Below the pieces are notes generated by a model. The model saw only the letters and a list, made by a program, of their open reading frames with translations. It had not been told where the DNA came from and did not search any database. Of a stretch of 64,000 nt of DNA, positions 20,397 through 31,013 are shown piece by piece. Position 1 is the stretch's first letter, and each line of letters starts with the position of its first letter. Source of the DNA: Euborellia annulipes (lineage: Eukaryota > Arthropoda > Insecta > Dermaptera > Anisolabididae); contig JAKCPI010026467.1 of assembly GCA_023213315.1 (NCBI GenBank), forward strand, positions 1 to 64,000, in the 5' to 3' direction. Both the position numbers and the translations under genes were made by a program.

Positions 20397-20940
20397 AAAA
20401 TCTGGTGTGACCTGCACGGTGCACAACTTTCTCTTACCGAAGAGTAAGAAAGTTTGTGTCGAGATATATTTAATTGCTCTTAGCACTTTAGTTCCAAACT
20501 TGACCACGCGATAGATGGAGCTGAGCTACGAATGATTCCACATCAGTAAAGTGTACTTGAAATGATTTCCACGAAAAATTTCACTGATATACTTTTTAAA
20601 GAGCATCTAAAAAATAGTTCATTTATGAATTTTAAACAAAATCGTTGCAGTGAATTTTGAGAAAATCGAAAAAAACTGAAAAAGTACATCAGTAAAGTAC
20701 TAGTACTTTTTGGCCGATTTTGTTTAAAAGCTTATTTACACGGGTTCGGAATGTGCCTAACTTAAATATAAAATTTCAACTTCTTAGCTCATTTCCTTCA
20801 TGGTCAAAAATGTCCACACAGACCAATTTGCGGGACCCACTTTTTTGAATTCAGGGGATCTCAAAACGTGTATATCCATCAAAATCTCGACATCGAATTT
20901 TTAACATGATCGCAATACTTTCCAAATATAGGGTAAAAAA
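20397..20940 (-). mobile_element. Hairpin-ended repeat family, old inverted copy
   Basis: Starts AAAATCTGGTGTGACCTG with ACAACTTTCTCTTACCGA (the terminal hairpin, one arm decayed). It continues with AAAAAGTACATCAGTAAAGT, TCTCAAAACGTGTATATCC, ATCAAAATCTCGACATCGAA and ends in AATACTTTCC. This is the reverse complement of the plus-oriented copies at 44372, 45327 and 62842 and clearly more diverged than those. Confidence 0.75.
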
Positions 20941-20947
20941 AATTAAA

Positions 20948-21530
20948 AAAGCATAATTAATAAAGTATCGCTTCAGCTAGATTGATTTGAATCAAAGCGT
21001 GGCATTTTCGAAGTTTATTTTTAAAATTATATTGTTTAGCTCCTATTTTGACACAAACATAAATAATATTATCATGTTTGTACAGATCATTGAGTGGTTG
21101 TTTGCAATTCATCATCATCATCATCATCATTATCATCTCTCGTTAATTGCAGAATGAGACAGTAAAATGATTCAGTGCTGCACTCTCTCTGTCAATTAAA
21201 GAATTTTGTTTTAATCTCTCTAAAAGGGCGAAAAAAAACCTTTACTCAAATGTTGATTATTTTAATGTAATTATTAATTTATTATTATTAAATAAATTAT
21301 TTATTAATTTAATTAATTTTAATAATTTATTTATTAAAAATAAATTCTGATTAACTATATTCTTTGTTAATTGTTGAAATGTTATTATAAAATGGCGGAC
21401 TGACGCTCTCTCTCTTTCTCACCTCAAAGAAAAAAGAAGTTTTTTTAATAAATTACAACAAATTAAAATACAAGTGTAGCATATCATTTTAAAGAGAAGA
21501 ATGGCAAAAGTCAGATATTGAAATAAAAAT
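20948..21530 (+). repeat. Inverted segmental duplicate, copy A (partner 35953-36512)
   Basis: About 580 bp including TAAAGTATCGCTTCAGCTAG, GCTCCTATTTTGACACAAAC, TTGTACAGATCATTGAGTGG, a (CAT)n microsatellite at 21112-21130, CGTTAATTGCAGAATGAGAC and AGTGCTGCACTCTCTCTGTC. All of this recurs in reverse complement 15 kb away with few differences. It runs into R1 copy 10. Apart from R1 I cannot assign it to a transposon family. Confidence 0.8.
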
Positions 21531-21535
21531 ATACG
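21355..21535 (+). repeat. R1 dispersed repeat, copy 10
   Basis: TATATTCTTTGTTAATTGTT, AAAATGGCGGACTGACGCTC, a TCTCTCTTTC expansion, CACCTCAAAG, ATACAAGTGTAGCATATCAT, AATGGCAAAAGTCAG. It is part of the duplicated block. Confidence 0.8.
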
Positions 21536-21739
21536 TTATATAAAGGAAAAAAATATTACAATACATTCATTGGTTTTCATTTTAATTAACAAAAAATTAA
21601 TAATAAAAAAAAAAAAACAATATAAAACATTTACGCATATAATATAATCTTAATTTCAATAATTGGCAAATGATTCCGCCAAAGAGATTCTGTATGTGCA
21701 GTTTAATTTGGTCTTCTACTGTTTTTAATTATTTCTGGG

Positions 21740-21890
21740 TTGTTATTATAAAATGGCGAAGTGACGCTTGTTCTCTATCTTTCTCACCTCAAAGAAAAAA
21801 GAAGTGTTTTTAATAAATTACAACAAATTAATATATAATTATAGTATATCATTTTAAAGAGAAAAATGGCAATAATCAGATAGTGAAATA
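21740..21890 (+). repeat. R1 dispersed repeat, copy 11 (tandem duplicate of copy 10)
   Basis: TTGTTATTATAAAATGGCGA, CTTTCTCACCTCAAAGAAA, ATCATTTTAAAGAGAAAAAT and GGCAATAATCAG match copy 10. The similarity continues downstream (GTTATAT...AAAATATTAC), so about 200 bp were duplicated in tandem roughly 370 bp apart. Confidence 0.75.
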
Positions 21891-21899
21891 AAAAATATA

Positions 21900-23010
21900 T
21901 GTTATATATAAAGAAAAAAAAATATTACGTTCCCTAGTTTTCCTTTTAATTTACTTAATATAAAAAATATCAATATAAATAAAAAAAAATTAAAAAATAA
22001 TATAAATATTATTTCAACCATTGCCAACTGATTGCACATGTCCCGAGAAATCAGTTTAAATTTAAAATTTGCGCTCAACACTAGCGCGCCTGCACGCACC
22101 TTTTGAGAACTAAGATTCATTTAAAGAAAATATATATGTAATTTTTATTTTTTTCACATTCTCTTAACTTGTATCTGATTATTATTACGAAATGTCTTGA
22201 ATTCGAAAATATATTAGCTACTTTGTTAGTTTTTTAATTAATGATCTTTTTATGTTTTAAAATATTGTATTCTTTATTCCATTTAATAGAACATCATCTT
22301 TTGTTTTTTTGGTTCCATGTAATTTGGCCATATACTGTATTTAGGTAAAATTGGTAGAAAATGTCGAAAGTGTCGCTCTCTTTAATTTAACGCGGGAAGT
22401 TTGAACACTATGTTTGATATTTTGTTTACAAATTATTAATTTCACAAAGGGATTTTTTTTGACACCCCTTATTAAAAATAAAAAAATAAAACCCTCCATA
22501 TCCCCCCACTTTTTTTTTATTTGCCCTTTTGATAAGCCAAAAAAATGATATCTCTCTCTCTTTCTCTCTTCCACACACACACACACCACGTGAATATTTT
22601 TATATATGTATTCGAAAAGATGAAAAGGATAGAGAGAGAGAGCTTTTTATCCAAATAGATCCATCCAATCTCTTTGTGACACAACATTCAAATTCCATAG
22701 CGCCAAAAGCCCATATGACCTAGGGATGAGATGAATTTTATATATGACGCAGCACCTGACATGCGTTAAGCATACATCTTGATTCCTCCTGGACAGGACT
22801 TGAGAAAGGGACTGACCTGATTTTAGAACTGACAAATGGCGCTTTTATTTAAAAGGGGGCCAGAACAACAGACCCCAAAATATTTGTAAACAACTGATTA
22901 AATAAAACATGTTGATACTGTATTTAACATTGAATATGTTTATTAATCTTACTTGAGAATTACAAAAAATCAAATTAAAAGATAGCGTTTATTAAAGTTT
23001 TTAGGGTTTG
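21900..23010. other. Unassigned stretch
   Basis: No recognised gene. It holds CACACACACACACACC near 22573, (GA)n near 22630, and a less AT-rich part at 22660-22880 without repeat matches. Short open frames on both strands have no domain or codon character. Confidence 0.4.
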
Positions 23011-23013
23011 AAC

Positions 23014-23713
23014 TATTATTATTAGGAGAATTTTTAATTAAAGACCACTTTTTTGTATATTAAAAATATATAAATACTGTACAACGTTTCGACTGCCGTT
23101 ATCAAGTACTGTGCACTTGCTCCGACTCAAGTGAACCAACTGTCATGTCCGTTACTTGCCTTTTTATATAGAGCCACGTCAGCGCCATCTATCGGCATTT
23201 CTGTGAAGTTGGATTCAAATTTTCCCGCTATTTTCACTCATTTCCATGAAGTTAGTCACAATTATCAAAGGCAGTGTTTACATAAAAAGCATGATGTTAC
23301 AATAAGTTCCTTGAATTTGATTTTTACATAGATGTTATAAAATATTATTATTAAATCATTCCGAAATATTAATAATATTTTATTCTATGTAAAAATCAAA
23401 TTCAGGAAACTTATTGTAACATCATGCTTTTTATGTAAACACTTGCTTTGATAATTGTGACTTAATTTCATGGAAATGAGTGAAAATAGCGGGAAAATTT
23501 GAATCTATCTTCACATAAATGCCGATAGATGGCGCTGACGTCGCTGTATATAAAAAGGCAAGTAACGGACATGACAGTTGGTTCACTTGAGTCGGAGCAA
23601 GTGCACAATACTTGATAACGGTTGCAGAATAAGCAGTCGAAACGTTGTACAGTAGTTATAATAAATATTTAATACAAAAATGTGGTCTATGATTAAAAAT
23701 TCTCCTAATAATA
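23014..23713. mobile_element. Large foldback element, ~340-bp arms, Penelope-like motifs
   Basis: TTATTATTAGGAGAATTTTT at the left is mirrored by AAAAATTCTCCTAATAATAA at the right, with nearly continuous pairing to a centre near 23364. The arms contain ACTGTACAACGTTTCGACTG, GTGCACTTGCTCCGACTCAA, ATGTCCGTTACTTGCC, GCGCCATCTATCGGCAT and CATCATGCTTTTTATG. The GTCGAAACGTTGTACAG end (23635-23655) resembles the 3' side of the hammerhead-like motifs and AACTTGATAACGG the 5' side, but the core is altered. No protein is encoded. Confidence 0.8.
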
Positions 23714-23775
23714 AAAAAAAACTTGTTTTATAATTAAATTAAATGCATTTTTGTTTTAAATATTAGTATCTATAC

Positions 23776-24040
23776 CAGTGTTTCCCAATCTATAGCACCC
23801 CAAAGGTGCTTTGGAAATAATATTACACACTAGGGGCACCTTTCCTCTCCGCGGAAAATTTTTTTTCACTTACGTGTTTATTATTTTACCTTTTTTTTAG
23901 CAAGGCTTCATTTTTTCAGTCCTAAAGAAAATTTTTGCCGCTTCCGTTTAAATTATTTGGCCTTTTTTTTTAGCAAAACTTATTTTTAATTTCGCGGCAC
24001 CCCTTAGACATTCTCGCGGCACCCCGGTTGGAAACCACTG
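23776..24040. mobile_element. hAT-type MITE (265 bp)
   Basis: Ends CAGTGTTTCCCAATC and GGTTGGAAACCACTG follow the hAT consensus. Flanking octamers ATCTATAC (23768-23775) and ATCCATAC (24041-24048) match at 7 of 8 positions. Subterminal GCACCCC words occur at both ends. No coding capacity. Confidence 0.88.
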
Positions 24041-24049
24041 ATCCATACC

Positions 24050-24587
24050 ATTTAACAATTCCAAAAACGATTTTTTTTTTACTTAATTATTCCTAAATTA
24101 TATTTACCAATATGTCTGTGACGTTGTCCATCCACTTTCTAGCTATAGTTTTTAATGTTTTAAAACACTAATAAATCTTCTTTTTTTTTCTTTATTGCAG
24201 TATGTTCAAATTAATTGATGAAATTTGATGTTACTAATCTCTTTTGTTGTTGTTGTTTTTGTATAAATTTCAAATATTAGATAGATAGATGGTGTTTTTA
24301 TTTAAATAGAAAATGAAAAGCTATAACTCACTTAGAAAAAGAAAGAAAGGGAGAGATGGGTGGGGGGGGGGGGGGGGCTATGGGAATAATTAATTCGGAA
24401 ACTTTTAATGAATATTCATTTATTATTTATTCAAGTCCCCCCTCCCCTCCCCTCCCTCTCTTATCAATTGAGATCTTTTTTAAAACCATCTAGCCTCCGT
24501 TCAATTGAAATTGGATCGCTTTGTTAGAATATAATATAAGAAAAGATGAAATTATTTAATTCAAATATCTAAAAAAAAAAAAAAATT
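24050..24587. other. AT-rich stretch with G and C tracts
   Basis: No gene recognised. A run of about 16 G lies at 24362-24377, and a CCCCCCTCCCCTCCCC tract at 24437-24458 could form a G-quadruplex on the minus strand. A short GATAGATAGATG repeat precedes them. Confidence 0.5.
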
Positions 24588-24620
24588 GCCACGACCGGGA
24601 ATCGAACCACGGATCTCGAG
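24588..24620 (-). repeat. tRNA-like 3' end (SINE fragment, B box)
   Basis: On the minus strand GAGATCCGTGGTTCGATTCC then CGGTCGTGGC and a T-run. GGTTCGATTCC is a perfect RNA polymerase III B box. GAGATCC-GGTTCGATTC is shared with the SINE-like sequences at 40.6-41.0 kb, so this is a fragment of that SINE rather than a tRNA gene. The 5' half is missing because the 24621-25954 element abuts it. Confidence 0.55.
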
Positions 24621-25954
24621 CATTGTGTGGTTTTATGAAACCACGATGCAAGTGAAACTTTTTTTTCGGATCGTAGGGGTTTTATTTTCAGAAATTTATT
24701 CAATTAAGGGTATTAAAATCGCGTTTTTAATCTTAACTTAATAATTGGTAAATGGGAAATCAATAGACGCATGTTAAAAACTGAGAACAATATTTATTTA
24801 GTAATTGAATCATTTTAAATTATTTTAAAAATTATATTGTATCAATTTAAAAATTGAATCATTAAATCTCACAATTATTTTTTTTTAATTTGTCATATAT
24901 ATTAAATTTCAACTTTCCTATTTTTGTCCTCACGGCTTGTGACGTCATGGCTTGTAGCGTCACGGCTTGTAACGCGACATGCTGATAGAAGAGCGAAAAA
25001 ATTTGAGGTCATCAAATAAAAGTTTAACTAAAAAAAAAAAAAAAAAAAATTACCAAAATTAATAAATATTTCAAAACATATAACTTCTATATTAAATTTT
25101 AATTTTTAAAATTATTTAAAAAAAAAAAGAGAATATTTTTTTATTCAATTTTCAACAAATTTTAAATTTTTGTTTTAATGAAAAAAAAAATTAAATAAAG
25201 GAAAATGCCTGAGGAAATTTTTATTTTATTGTATTTTTTATTTATTTATTTATTTTTTTTTTTTTCAAATATAAAAGGATTTTTTTTTCTGTTTAATTGG
25301 AATTCTCGGTTTGTTTATTTTATTTTAATATTATATTTCCATCAAAAAAGAAGTCTTTATTTCTTCATTTTATTTAATATCCAGGATTAAAGAAAGCAGT
25401 TGAAAAAAAAAATTAAAATAAATTATCCAAAATGTAAAAAAAAAAAGTGTGGGGTCGTAGGACATCCAGCAGGAACGAAGTTCCTCACGCCTTTTCTTCA
25501 ACTCAGAATATAATTTTATTTTATTAAAGTGAAACTTTTATTTGATGGCCTCAAATTTTTTCGCTCTTCTATCAGCATGTCGCGTTACAAGCCGTCAAGG
25601 CCGTGTCGCTACAAGCCATGACGTCACAAGCCGTGACGACAAAAATAGGAAAGTTGAAATTTAATATATATGACGAATTATAAAAAAATAATTGTGAGAT
25701 TTAATTATTCAATTTTTAAATTGATAAAATATAATTTAAGATGATTCAAATCTTCAATTTCTAAATAAATATTGTTCTCAGTTTTTAACACGCTGTCTAT
25801 TGATTTCCCATTTTTCAATTATTAAGTTAAGATTAAAAACGCGATTTTAATACCCTTAATTGAATAATTTTCTGAAAATTTTCATTTTCGTTTAACGCCT
25901 ACGATCCGAAAAAAAAGTTTCACTTGCATCGTGGTTTCATAAAACCACACAATG
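24621..25954. mobile_element. Foldback element, ~410-430-bp arms (AAGTGAAACTTTT family)
   Basis: CATTGTGTGGTTTTATGAAA at the left is mirrored by TTTCATAAAACCACACAATG at the right. Shared arm words include GCAAGTGAAACTTTTTTTTC, CGATTTTAATACCCTTAATT, GACGTCATGGCTTGTA, GCATGTCGCGTTAC and ATCAGCATG...AGAGCG. Arms cover 24621-25026 and about 25527-25954. Each arm resembles a smaller element bounded by AAGTGAAAC / GTTTCACTT, as at 63579-63869, so the structure may be two inverted insertions. The centre (25027-25526) is AT-rich with no gene. A GGAACGAAGTTCC palindrome is near 25472. Confidence 0.75.
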
Positions 25955-26557
25955 ATTTTTTTTTTTTTTGTGACTAGAATTTTATTTGTTTTTGAGCTTA
26001 AATGTTAAATAATTCAGTCAAAATTATTAATTCACTATCACTAAATAGTACTGTGGTGCAACGCGTTGAAAAAAAAAAAACGATTTTTTATTTAATAATT
26101 CCAAAAGATGGTAATATTAAAAAAAAAAATTGGTGGATTAAATTCTTTTATTTTTTTGTTATTTATATTAAACCAATTTTTTTTTTTTTTATATATTAAA
26201 AGTTTAAATCTTTTCTTTTATTTTTTGCTTTTATCGTTTTCTTTATTGTTATACTAAAATATGATATTAAATATTTTTGTCGATTATATTTAATAACTTC
26301 TATAAATTTTTTTTGAGAAGATATAAATAAGATTTTTATCTTGGAAACATTTTGTTCTATTTTTCTTTAACGATAAGACTAATTATTTTTTTTTTTAATT
26401 ATTACAAATTTAAAATAAATTTATATATTAAATATAGATAATTAATTATTTAATTTGTAATTAATTATATTAGTTTTATCAATCACACAAATACAATTCT
26501 AATTTCACTATTATGACCGTACCGTGCTGCCATCTAGAGTTCCATTTTTTTTTTAAA
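25955..26557. other. AT-rich stretch, nothing recognised
   Basis: Very AT-rich. GTGCTGCCATCTAGAG at 26524-26539 matches the word found in the Penelope-like minisatellites. No gene. Confidence 0.45.
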
Positions 26558-26770
26558 ATTATATTCTTTGTGATTTTATTATAAAATGGCGGACTAACCT
26601 TATCTTTCACCTCAAACAAAAACCAAAATAAATTGCAACAAATTCAAATGTTGTTTAATATCTTTGTAAAAGCTAAAATTTAGCAATTTAGCTTCTTTTT
26701 TTTGAGAAAAATAAAGGTTAGCCCGCCATTTTATTATAAAATCCAAACTGAATTAACAAAGAATACATAT
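26558..26770. repeat. R1 dispersed repeat, copy 12, head-to-head pair
   Basis: The first half of R1 (ATATTCTTTGTG, TTATTATAAAATGGCGGACT, CACCTCAAAC) is followed about 80 bases later by its reverse complement (GGTTAGCCCGCCATTTTATT, AACAAAGAATA). It is an R1 foldback lacking both distal ATGGCA parts. Confidence 0.65.
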
Positions 26771-26883
26771 AATTAATTACAACAATACTAGGGGATAGCT
26801 TCACCTTATATTATTTCAATCAATAAACAACTTATCTCTGCAAACTTTAGAATTTTAATTTTTTGGACAATTCTATTGGTTAG

Positions 26884-27505
26884 TTTGCTTTTATTTAAAT
26901 TGAACTAAAAAGAAAGAAATAAATTAATTGTTCTTGTTAAAATTGTTGAATATTTATGACTTAAAATAAAAGCGTCGGGCGCACATTGATAGCTTAAGGA
27001 ATTGTATATTCTTAGAGCCTCGGTATCACTTCGAAGCGCCCCACGCTTTTATTTTAAGTCATAAATATTCAAACATTTTAACAAGAACAATTAAATTATT
27101 TCTCTCTTTTTTATTTTTATTTTAAAGTTTTTAGTCTTTTTTATTATAGAGTAGTAAAAAAAATGAAGGCAGGAAGCTTGAGGCGTCAAACAAAGTACCA
27201 CATTAGTTTGGTCAATTTTGGTAAAAACCGTCTGACAATTTGCGTCATCAAAAATGACTCTTAAGTATTAAATTTCACACCTCTAACTCATCGGGAAGTC
27301 TTTTCATATTAGATTAAATCACCTGAGGTTTCAAATAAAGTACTACATTAGTTTGATCTATTTTTGTAAAACCAGACTCACAATTTGCGTCATCAAAAAT
27401 GACCCTTAAATATCAAATTTCACACCTCTAGCTCATCGCGAAGTGACCTAAACAAAGACTCAAAGTTGGTGACCTTGAATGAGTAAGTTAAATAAAAGCA
27501 TTTAA
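26884..27505. mobile_element. TIR element with 145-bp repeats, copy 2 (inverted)
   Basis: Reverse complement of the 16531-17440 element: TGCTTTTATTTAAATTGAAC at the left, a hairpin with GCGCCCCACGCTTTTATTTT, then about 1.7 tandem units (CACATTAGTTTGGTCAATTT, TTTGCGTCATCAAAAATGAC, TCACACCTCTAACTCATCGG) and GACTCAAAGTTGGTGACCTT at the right, ending in AAATAAAAGCATTTAATT. It carries one unit fewer than copy 1, showing tandem-unit turnover. Confidence 0.85.
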
Positions 27506-28085
27506 TTAAAAAAAAAAAAAGAATAAATATATTTTTTCATAATAAATTCGGATCAAGTTTCTGAATTTATTAGGGTCATATTTAATCAGAAAAGAATTTG
27601 AAATTAAAAAAAAAAATCAATGTGAAAATTTATCTTAGTTTTGAATTTTTGGAGTAAATTTAATTTTTAATTTATAGGGATTTCATTGAACAGTTTCACG
27701 TTTTATTCCATATAAATTCCGAATAACTCATAGAAAGTCAATAAATAATAATAATTTATTTATTTCTATGTATTTTAATCCCAAAATCCCTCTATTAATA
27801 ATAAAATAAGGCCTAAGCTTGAGAGAGGTCCATTAAATTATTGGAATGGACCAAGTTGGGGGGGGGAGGTAAATCCTCTCTCGGTCACAGATAATACCTG
27901 AACTGAATTCTCTAACTAAAATCAATTCTATTTTTTTTTTTTTTTTTTTTTAATTAAAGATGTCTCTTAAATCCCACAATTCATAATTAAATAATTTAAT
28001 TATTTTTTTTTTTATATGATTGAAAAAATAAAAATCAATAAATATCTCATTTATTAAATATAAATTATAATTAATTATATTTATT
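27506..28085. other. AT-rich stretch, nothing recognised
   Basis: No gene. Contains a G-run of about 8 at 27859 and poly(T) near 27930. Confidence 0.45.
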
Positions 28086-28240
28086 TATTTTTATTTGTTT
28101 ATTGTTGTTATCTCATTGAAAAATGGCGGACTGACGCTCTCTCACCTCAATTCAAAAAGAGGCTTTTTTAATAAATTTAAATCAATTTCAATACAAGTAT
28201 GCTGTATTATTTTAATCAGTAAAATGGCATGATTTTGATT
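28086..28240 (+). repeat. R1 dispersed repeat, copy 13
   Basis: TTTGTTTATTGTTGTTATC, AAAAATGGCGGACTGACGC, TCTCTCACCTCAATT, AATACAAGTATGCTGTATTA and GTAAAATGGCATG. A complete copy with few changes. Confidence 0.75.
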
Positions 28241-28489
28241 ATACAACTCTTACAGTTTTTTTACTCAATTTTTTTTTTTAAGGAATTGAATAATTGCTTA
28301 CAATTCAATTCATTAATAAAATTCTTTATATTATATTGAAACAAAGCGTACAAAATTTAATAAATTCTTACTTACTATTAAACGAGCAAAGTACGTTAAT
28401 TTATAAATAGCATTCATCAGTACTCGAAAACGATTCTAACGATTTCTTTCAAATTTTATATAGTTATCTATATCCGGTTTACAAAACAA

Positions 28490-28870
28490 ATTACGTTTAT
28501 ATAATCTAAAGAGTTCAGATGGGCACTAGTTTAAACATTTTTAAAATAAAAAATAATTTTATTATAAAACCACTAGGTTTAGAATAAAAAAAGGCGTTTT
28601 ATTTGGTTTATGTACAGTACATTTCAAAACACCATCATCTGAACTTTATTACAAACTTACTAACAAATTCCGTTGTCGATCTATTTATTTTATTTCTGTA
28701 TCTTCTATGCTGTAGATTATGCAAAAAGGATACAGTGCTGCCATCTAGTATAAATAGATGAACAACGGAATTTGTTAGTAAGTTTTTAAGAAGGTTCTGA
28801 TGATGATGTTTTAACATTGAAATGTACATAATCTAAATAAAACTCCTTTAAATTACGTATGTTCTCGTCT
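28490..28870. mobile_element. Penelope-like foldback repeat, copy 1
   Basis: Left: ATAATCTAAAGAGTTCAG, GGCACTAGTTTAAACATTTT, TTTATTTGGTTTATGTACAG, ACATTTC...CATCATCTGAAC, TTATTACAAACTTACTAACA. The latter part reappears inverted at 28760-28850 (GGAATTTGTTAGTAAG, AAGGTTCTGATGATGATG, AAATGTACATAATC). Centre: GATACAGTGCTGCCATCTAG. It has the same parts as 53220-54175 and 60620-61460. A hammerhead-like motif lies at 28797-28827. No reverse transcriptase is present, so the Penelope-like assignment is by motif and arrangement only. Confidence 0.6.
28797..28827 (+). ncRNA. Hammerhead-like motif (CTGATGA...GAAATGTAC)
   Basis: CTGATGA, TGATGTTTTAACATT, GAAATGTAC. Both core boxes are present, ATGT/ACAT could form stem II, and GTA could serve as cleavage triplet. 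I see no stem I. Similar strings occur at 35803-35826 and 53697-53733. Confidence 0.4.
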
Positions 28871-29270
28871 TTGGGAATCTTCAAGTTGCCTACTAGAATT
28901 TTACTGAAGTGTGTTTTTTCAATTTTATAAAAAAAGTTCAGCCAGCACGGAACTTAATTATTAACAGTGTAAATGAGTCCGGATTGGATTATATATAAAA
29001 AAAAGAAGCTTGGAGTTAGTTTGGAAATGAATGAATATCCCTTGGGAAATTGCAATGTTTGACCTCTCTGATGTCAACATACTATGTACCTTATCCATTC
29101 AGTTTAATTATATTTGAATTTGATATTCATATACAAACAAACAAAATTCCATCTAAAAATAGAACAAATAATCTTTTACAAAAAGCCATTATCAAAATTT
29201 AAAATATCTTCTCAAATATTAATATTAATTTTTTATTTGAAAACTTTTTTTGATATCACTATCCTTTTAT
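28871..29270. other. AT-rich stretch, nothing recognised
   Basis: No gene or confident repeat match. The 61-codon open frame at 29114-29299 reads into the element starting at 29271 and has no domain. Confidence 0.4.
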
Positions 29271-30143
29271 GGGCCGGTTGCTTTTTAAATATCTACTAGC
29301 CGCGCCGCCCGCCTTCGGCCCTCCTGGGCCCCCACCAGCTGGCTCGGCCCGCCTGCGGCGGACCCTCGCCTTTTCTTATGAAATGAAAATTATTATTACT
29401 AACAACTAAGTATTCCAGTCCAGTGCCTGCTTGAGGATTTTTTTACCTTTATAGAATACAACTTGTACACTAAGGGGGCCTGAGGCCCTATGTACATTTT
29501 AAAGAATAAATAAATAAATAAATAAAATAAATGCAAAGAATACTTAAATATTTCTCTATACATTTCCTATGGGAGAAATCGTAACTTTAAGAATTAATAA
29601 CTCAAAAGTTATATGAATTTTGGGACCCGAGTATTTTTCCAGAACTCTCCATAACGTCCTCTATAAGACTGCAAAATTTCGTTTCAAAATTCCAATGGGA
29701 AGTTGGTCAAACAGAGCGTGACAGACGGGCAGACGGACACTCCGTAATTATTATATATAGATAGATTCTTCGGATAAGCTAGTTTCGAGTCTTTTAACAT
29801 CTAGTTAAGCTGATTAGCTTAAATCATATGATTGAATAAGAGTCCATATCGTAGTTAGCTAAGACCCAAGTGTGGTATAAGGCTTAACTAACAGGTGAAA
29901 TTAGCAACACAAGATTTGTATATTTATTTTTAAATTTTTGTGCTTTAATTAATTAATTTTTAATAATTTTTATATATGAGTTGCTAACTTCACAAAACTT
30001 TCCTTATAACTCAGTTGTATGTGAAAAAAATTCATTTTTTTAACTCGAAAGTTAAGCGTGTTCATATTTACTAAATCGATGATTTTCTATCGGTCTGATA
30101 AGTTTGCTAATTGACTAGAGATGAAGCAACCGGTTCTATGAGA
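29271..30143. mobile_element. TIR element (GGGCCGGTTGCTT family) with nested Helitron-like copy
   Basis: GGGCCGGTTGCTTTTTAAAT at the left and GACTAGAGATGAAGCAACCG at the right form the inverted ends. Inside are AACATCTAGTTAAGCTGATT, AATCATATGATTGAATAAGA, TAAGGCTTAACTAACAGGTG and AACTCGAAAGTTAAGCGTG. The Helitron-like sequence 29296-29764 splits the left arm. A related copy begins at 60427. Confidence 0.7.
29296..29764 (-). mobile_element. Helitron-like non-autonomous element, copy 1
   Basis: Read on the minus strand it begins with TC (TCTATATATAATAATTACGG), continues GTCCGTCTGCCCGTCTGTCA, CTTCCCATTGGAATTTTGAA, and TTAAAGTTACGATTTCTCCC. It ends with GC-rich hairpins and CGGCTAG followed by T. 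A 5' TC, a 3' hairpin plus CTAG and an A/T target are the Helitron signature. The 3' terminus is unusually GC-rich (29296-29355). There is no Rep/helicase. Confidence 0.65.
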
Positions 30144-30640
30144 TAGAAAGGATTTTATTTGATTTAAATTTACCGCCATTAAACGGAAAAATTTTTAAAT
30201 AATTAATAAAATTTCAATAATATGTCAGAAAATTTCTTCTTTAATTGAATAAATTTTAATTTATCTGGTTAAAACTCACTATTAATTAATAACCATCAAC
30301 TAAAGGGTTCAAATCAGAAAAATTCAAATATCTCGTCAATTATGCATTTATTATTCTAACAACTTTTATTTGAAAAATATTTTGATATCACTTAATATTT
30401 AGAAAATAAATAATATGAAAAATTACTGAGAGATTTAATTTACATCCAATTGGCTAATTTTAAAATATATATTTGAAATTTTATATTTTTAAGAATTTTT
30501 GTCTAAAAACCGTTTATTATCCTCTTTAAAAACATCATTCACATTACAACAGTTCAATCTCCAAATGAGTAGCATCAAATTATTATTTTTTTAAATATTA
30601 TTAATATTTAATAAAGACATCTTAAACCTTATGCTTAGCA
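30144..30640. other. AT-rich stretch, nothing recognised
   Basis: No gene recognised and no match noticed inside the window. Confidence 0.4.
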
Positions 30641-31013
30641 AAGTGACGTCATAGCCATTTTTATTTTTTTATTTTATCAAATTTAAATTACTCATTGCAA
30701 ATTAACAGAAAACATTTTTTTAAATTTCACAATTATTAAAAATTTAATAAAAATATTGAAATAATATTTATATAATTAATTATCGTATAATAATTGTGAG
30801 ATTTAATTTTAAATTTTTCTTTATAACGCTTTTACTCTGAAACTATTTGACGGATTTTCATTATTTTTTATTTTTTGAATTTATAGAGGATATTTTATAT
30901 TTTTAAAAAAGCTCAGAATGTCAAAGAATCAAAATTTAATTAAATATTTTAGATTATAAAGGAGAAATTGAAAAAGATTCACTTATAATGAGAGAGTCGG
31001 GCTGCGCAGCTAG
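30640..31013 (+). mobile_element. Possible Helitron-like element, second family
   Basis: CTCTGAAACTATTTGACGGA and GTGAGATTTAATTTTAAAT recur elsewhere (38340-38400; 56580-56640 inverted; 24850). The segment ends in GGGCTGCGCAGCTAG then TT, a hairpin followed by CTAG. The 5' boundary is not defined. Confidence 0.35.

Noticed and set aside
23131..23331. 66-codon frame in the 23-kb region as a gene
   Set aside because: It lies wholly in one arm of a foldback element and has no domain.
24588..24620. tRNA gene 3' half followed by a pol III terminator
   Set aside because: No 5' half or A box; the same GAGATCC-GGTTCGATTC string occurs in SINE fragments at 40.6-41 kb.
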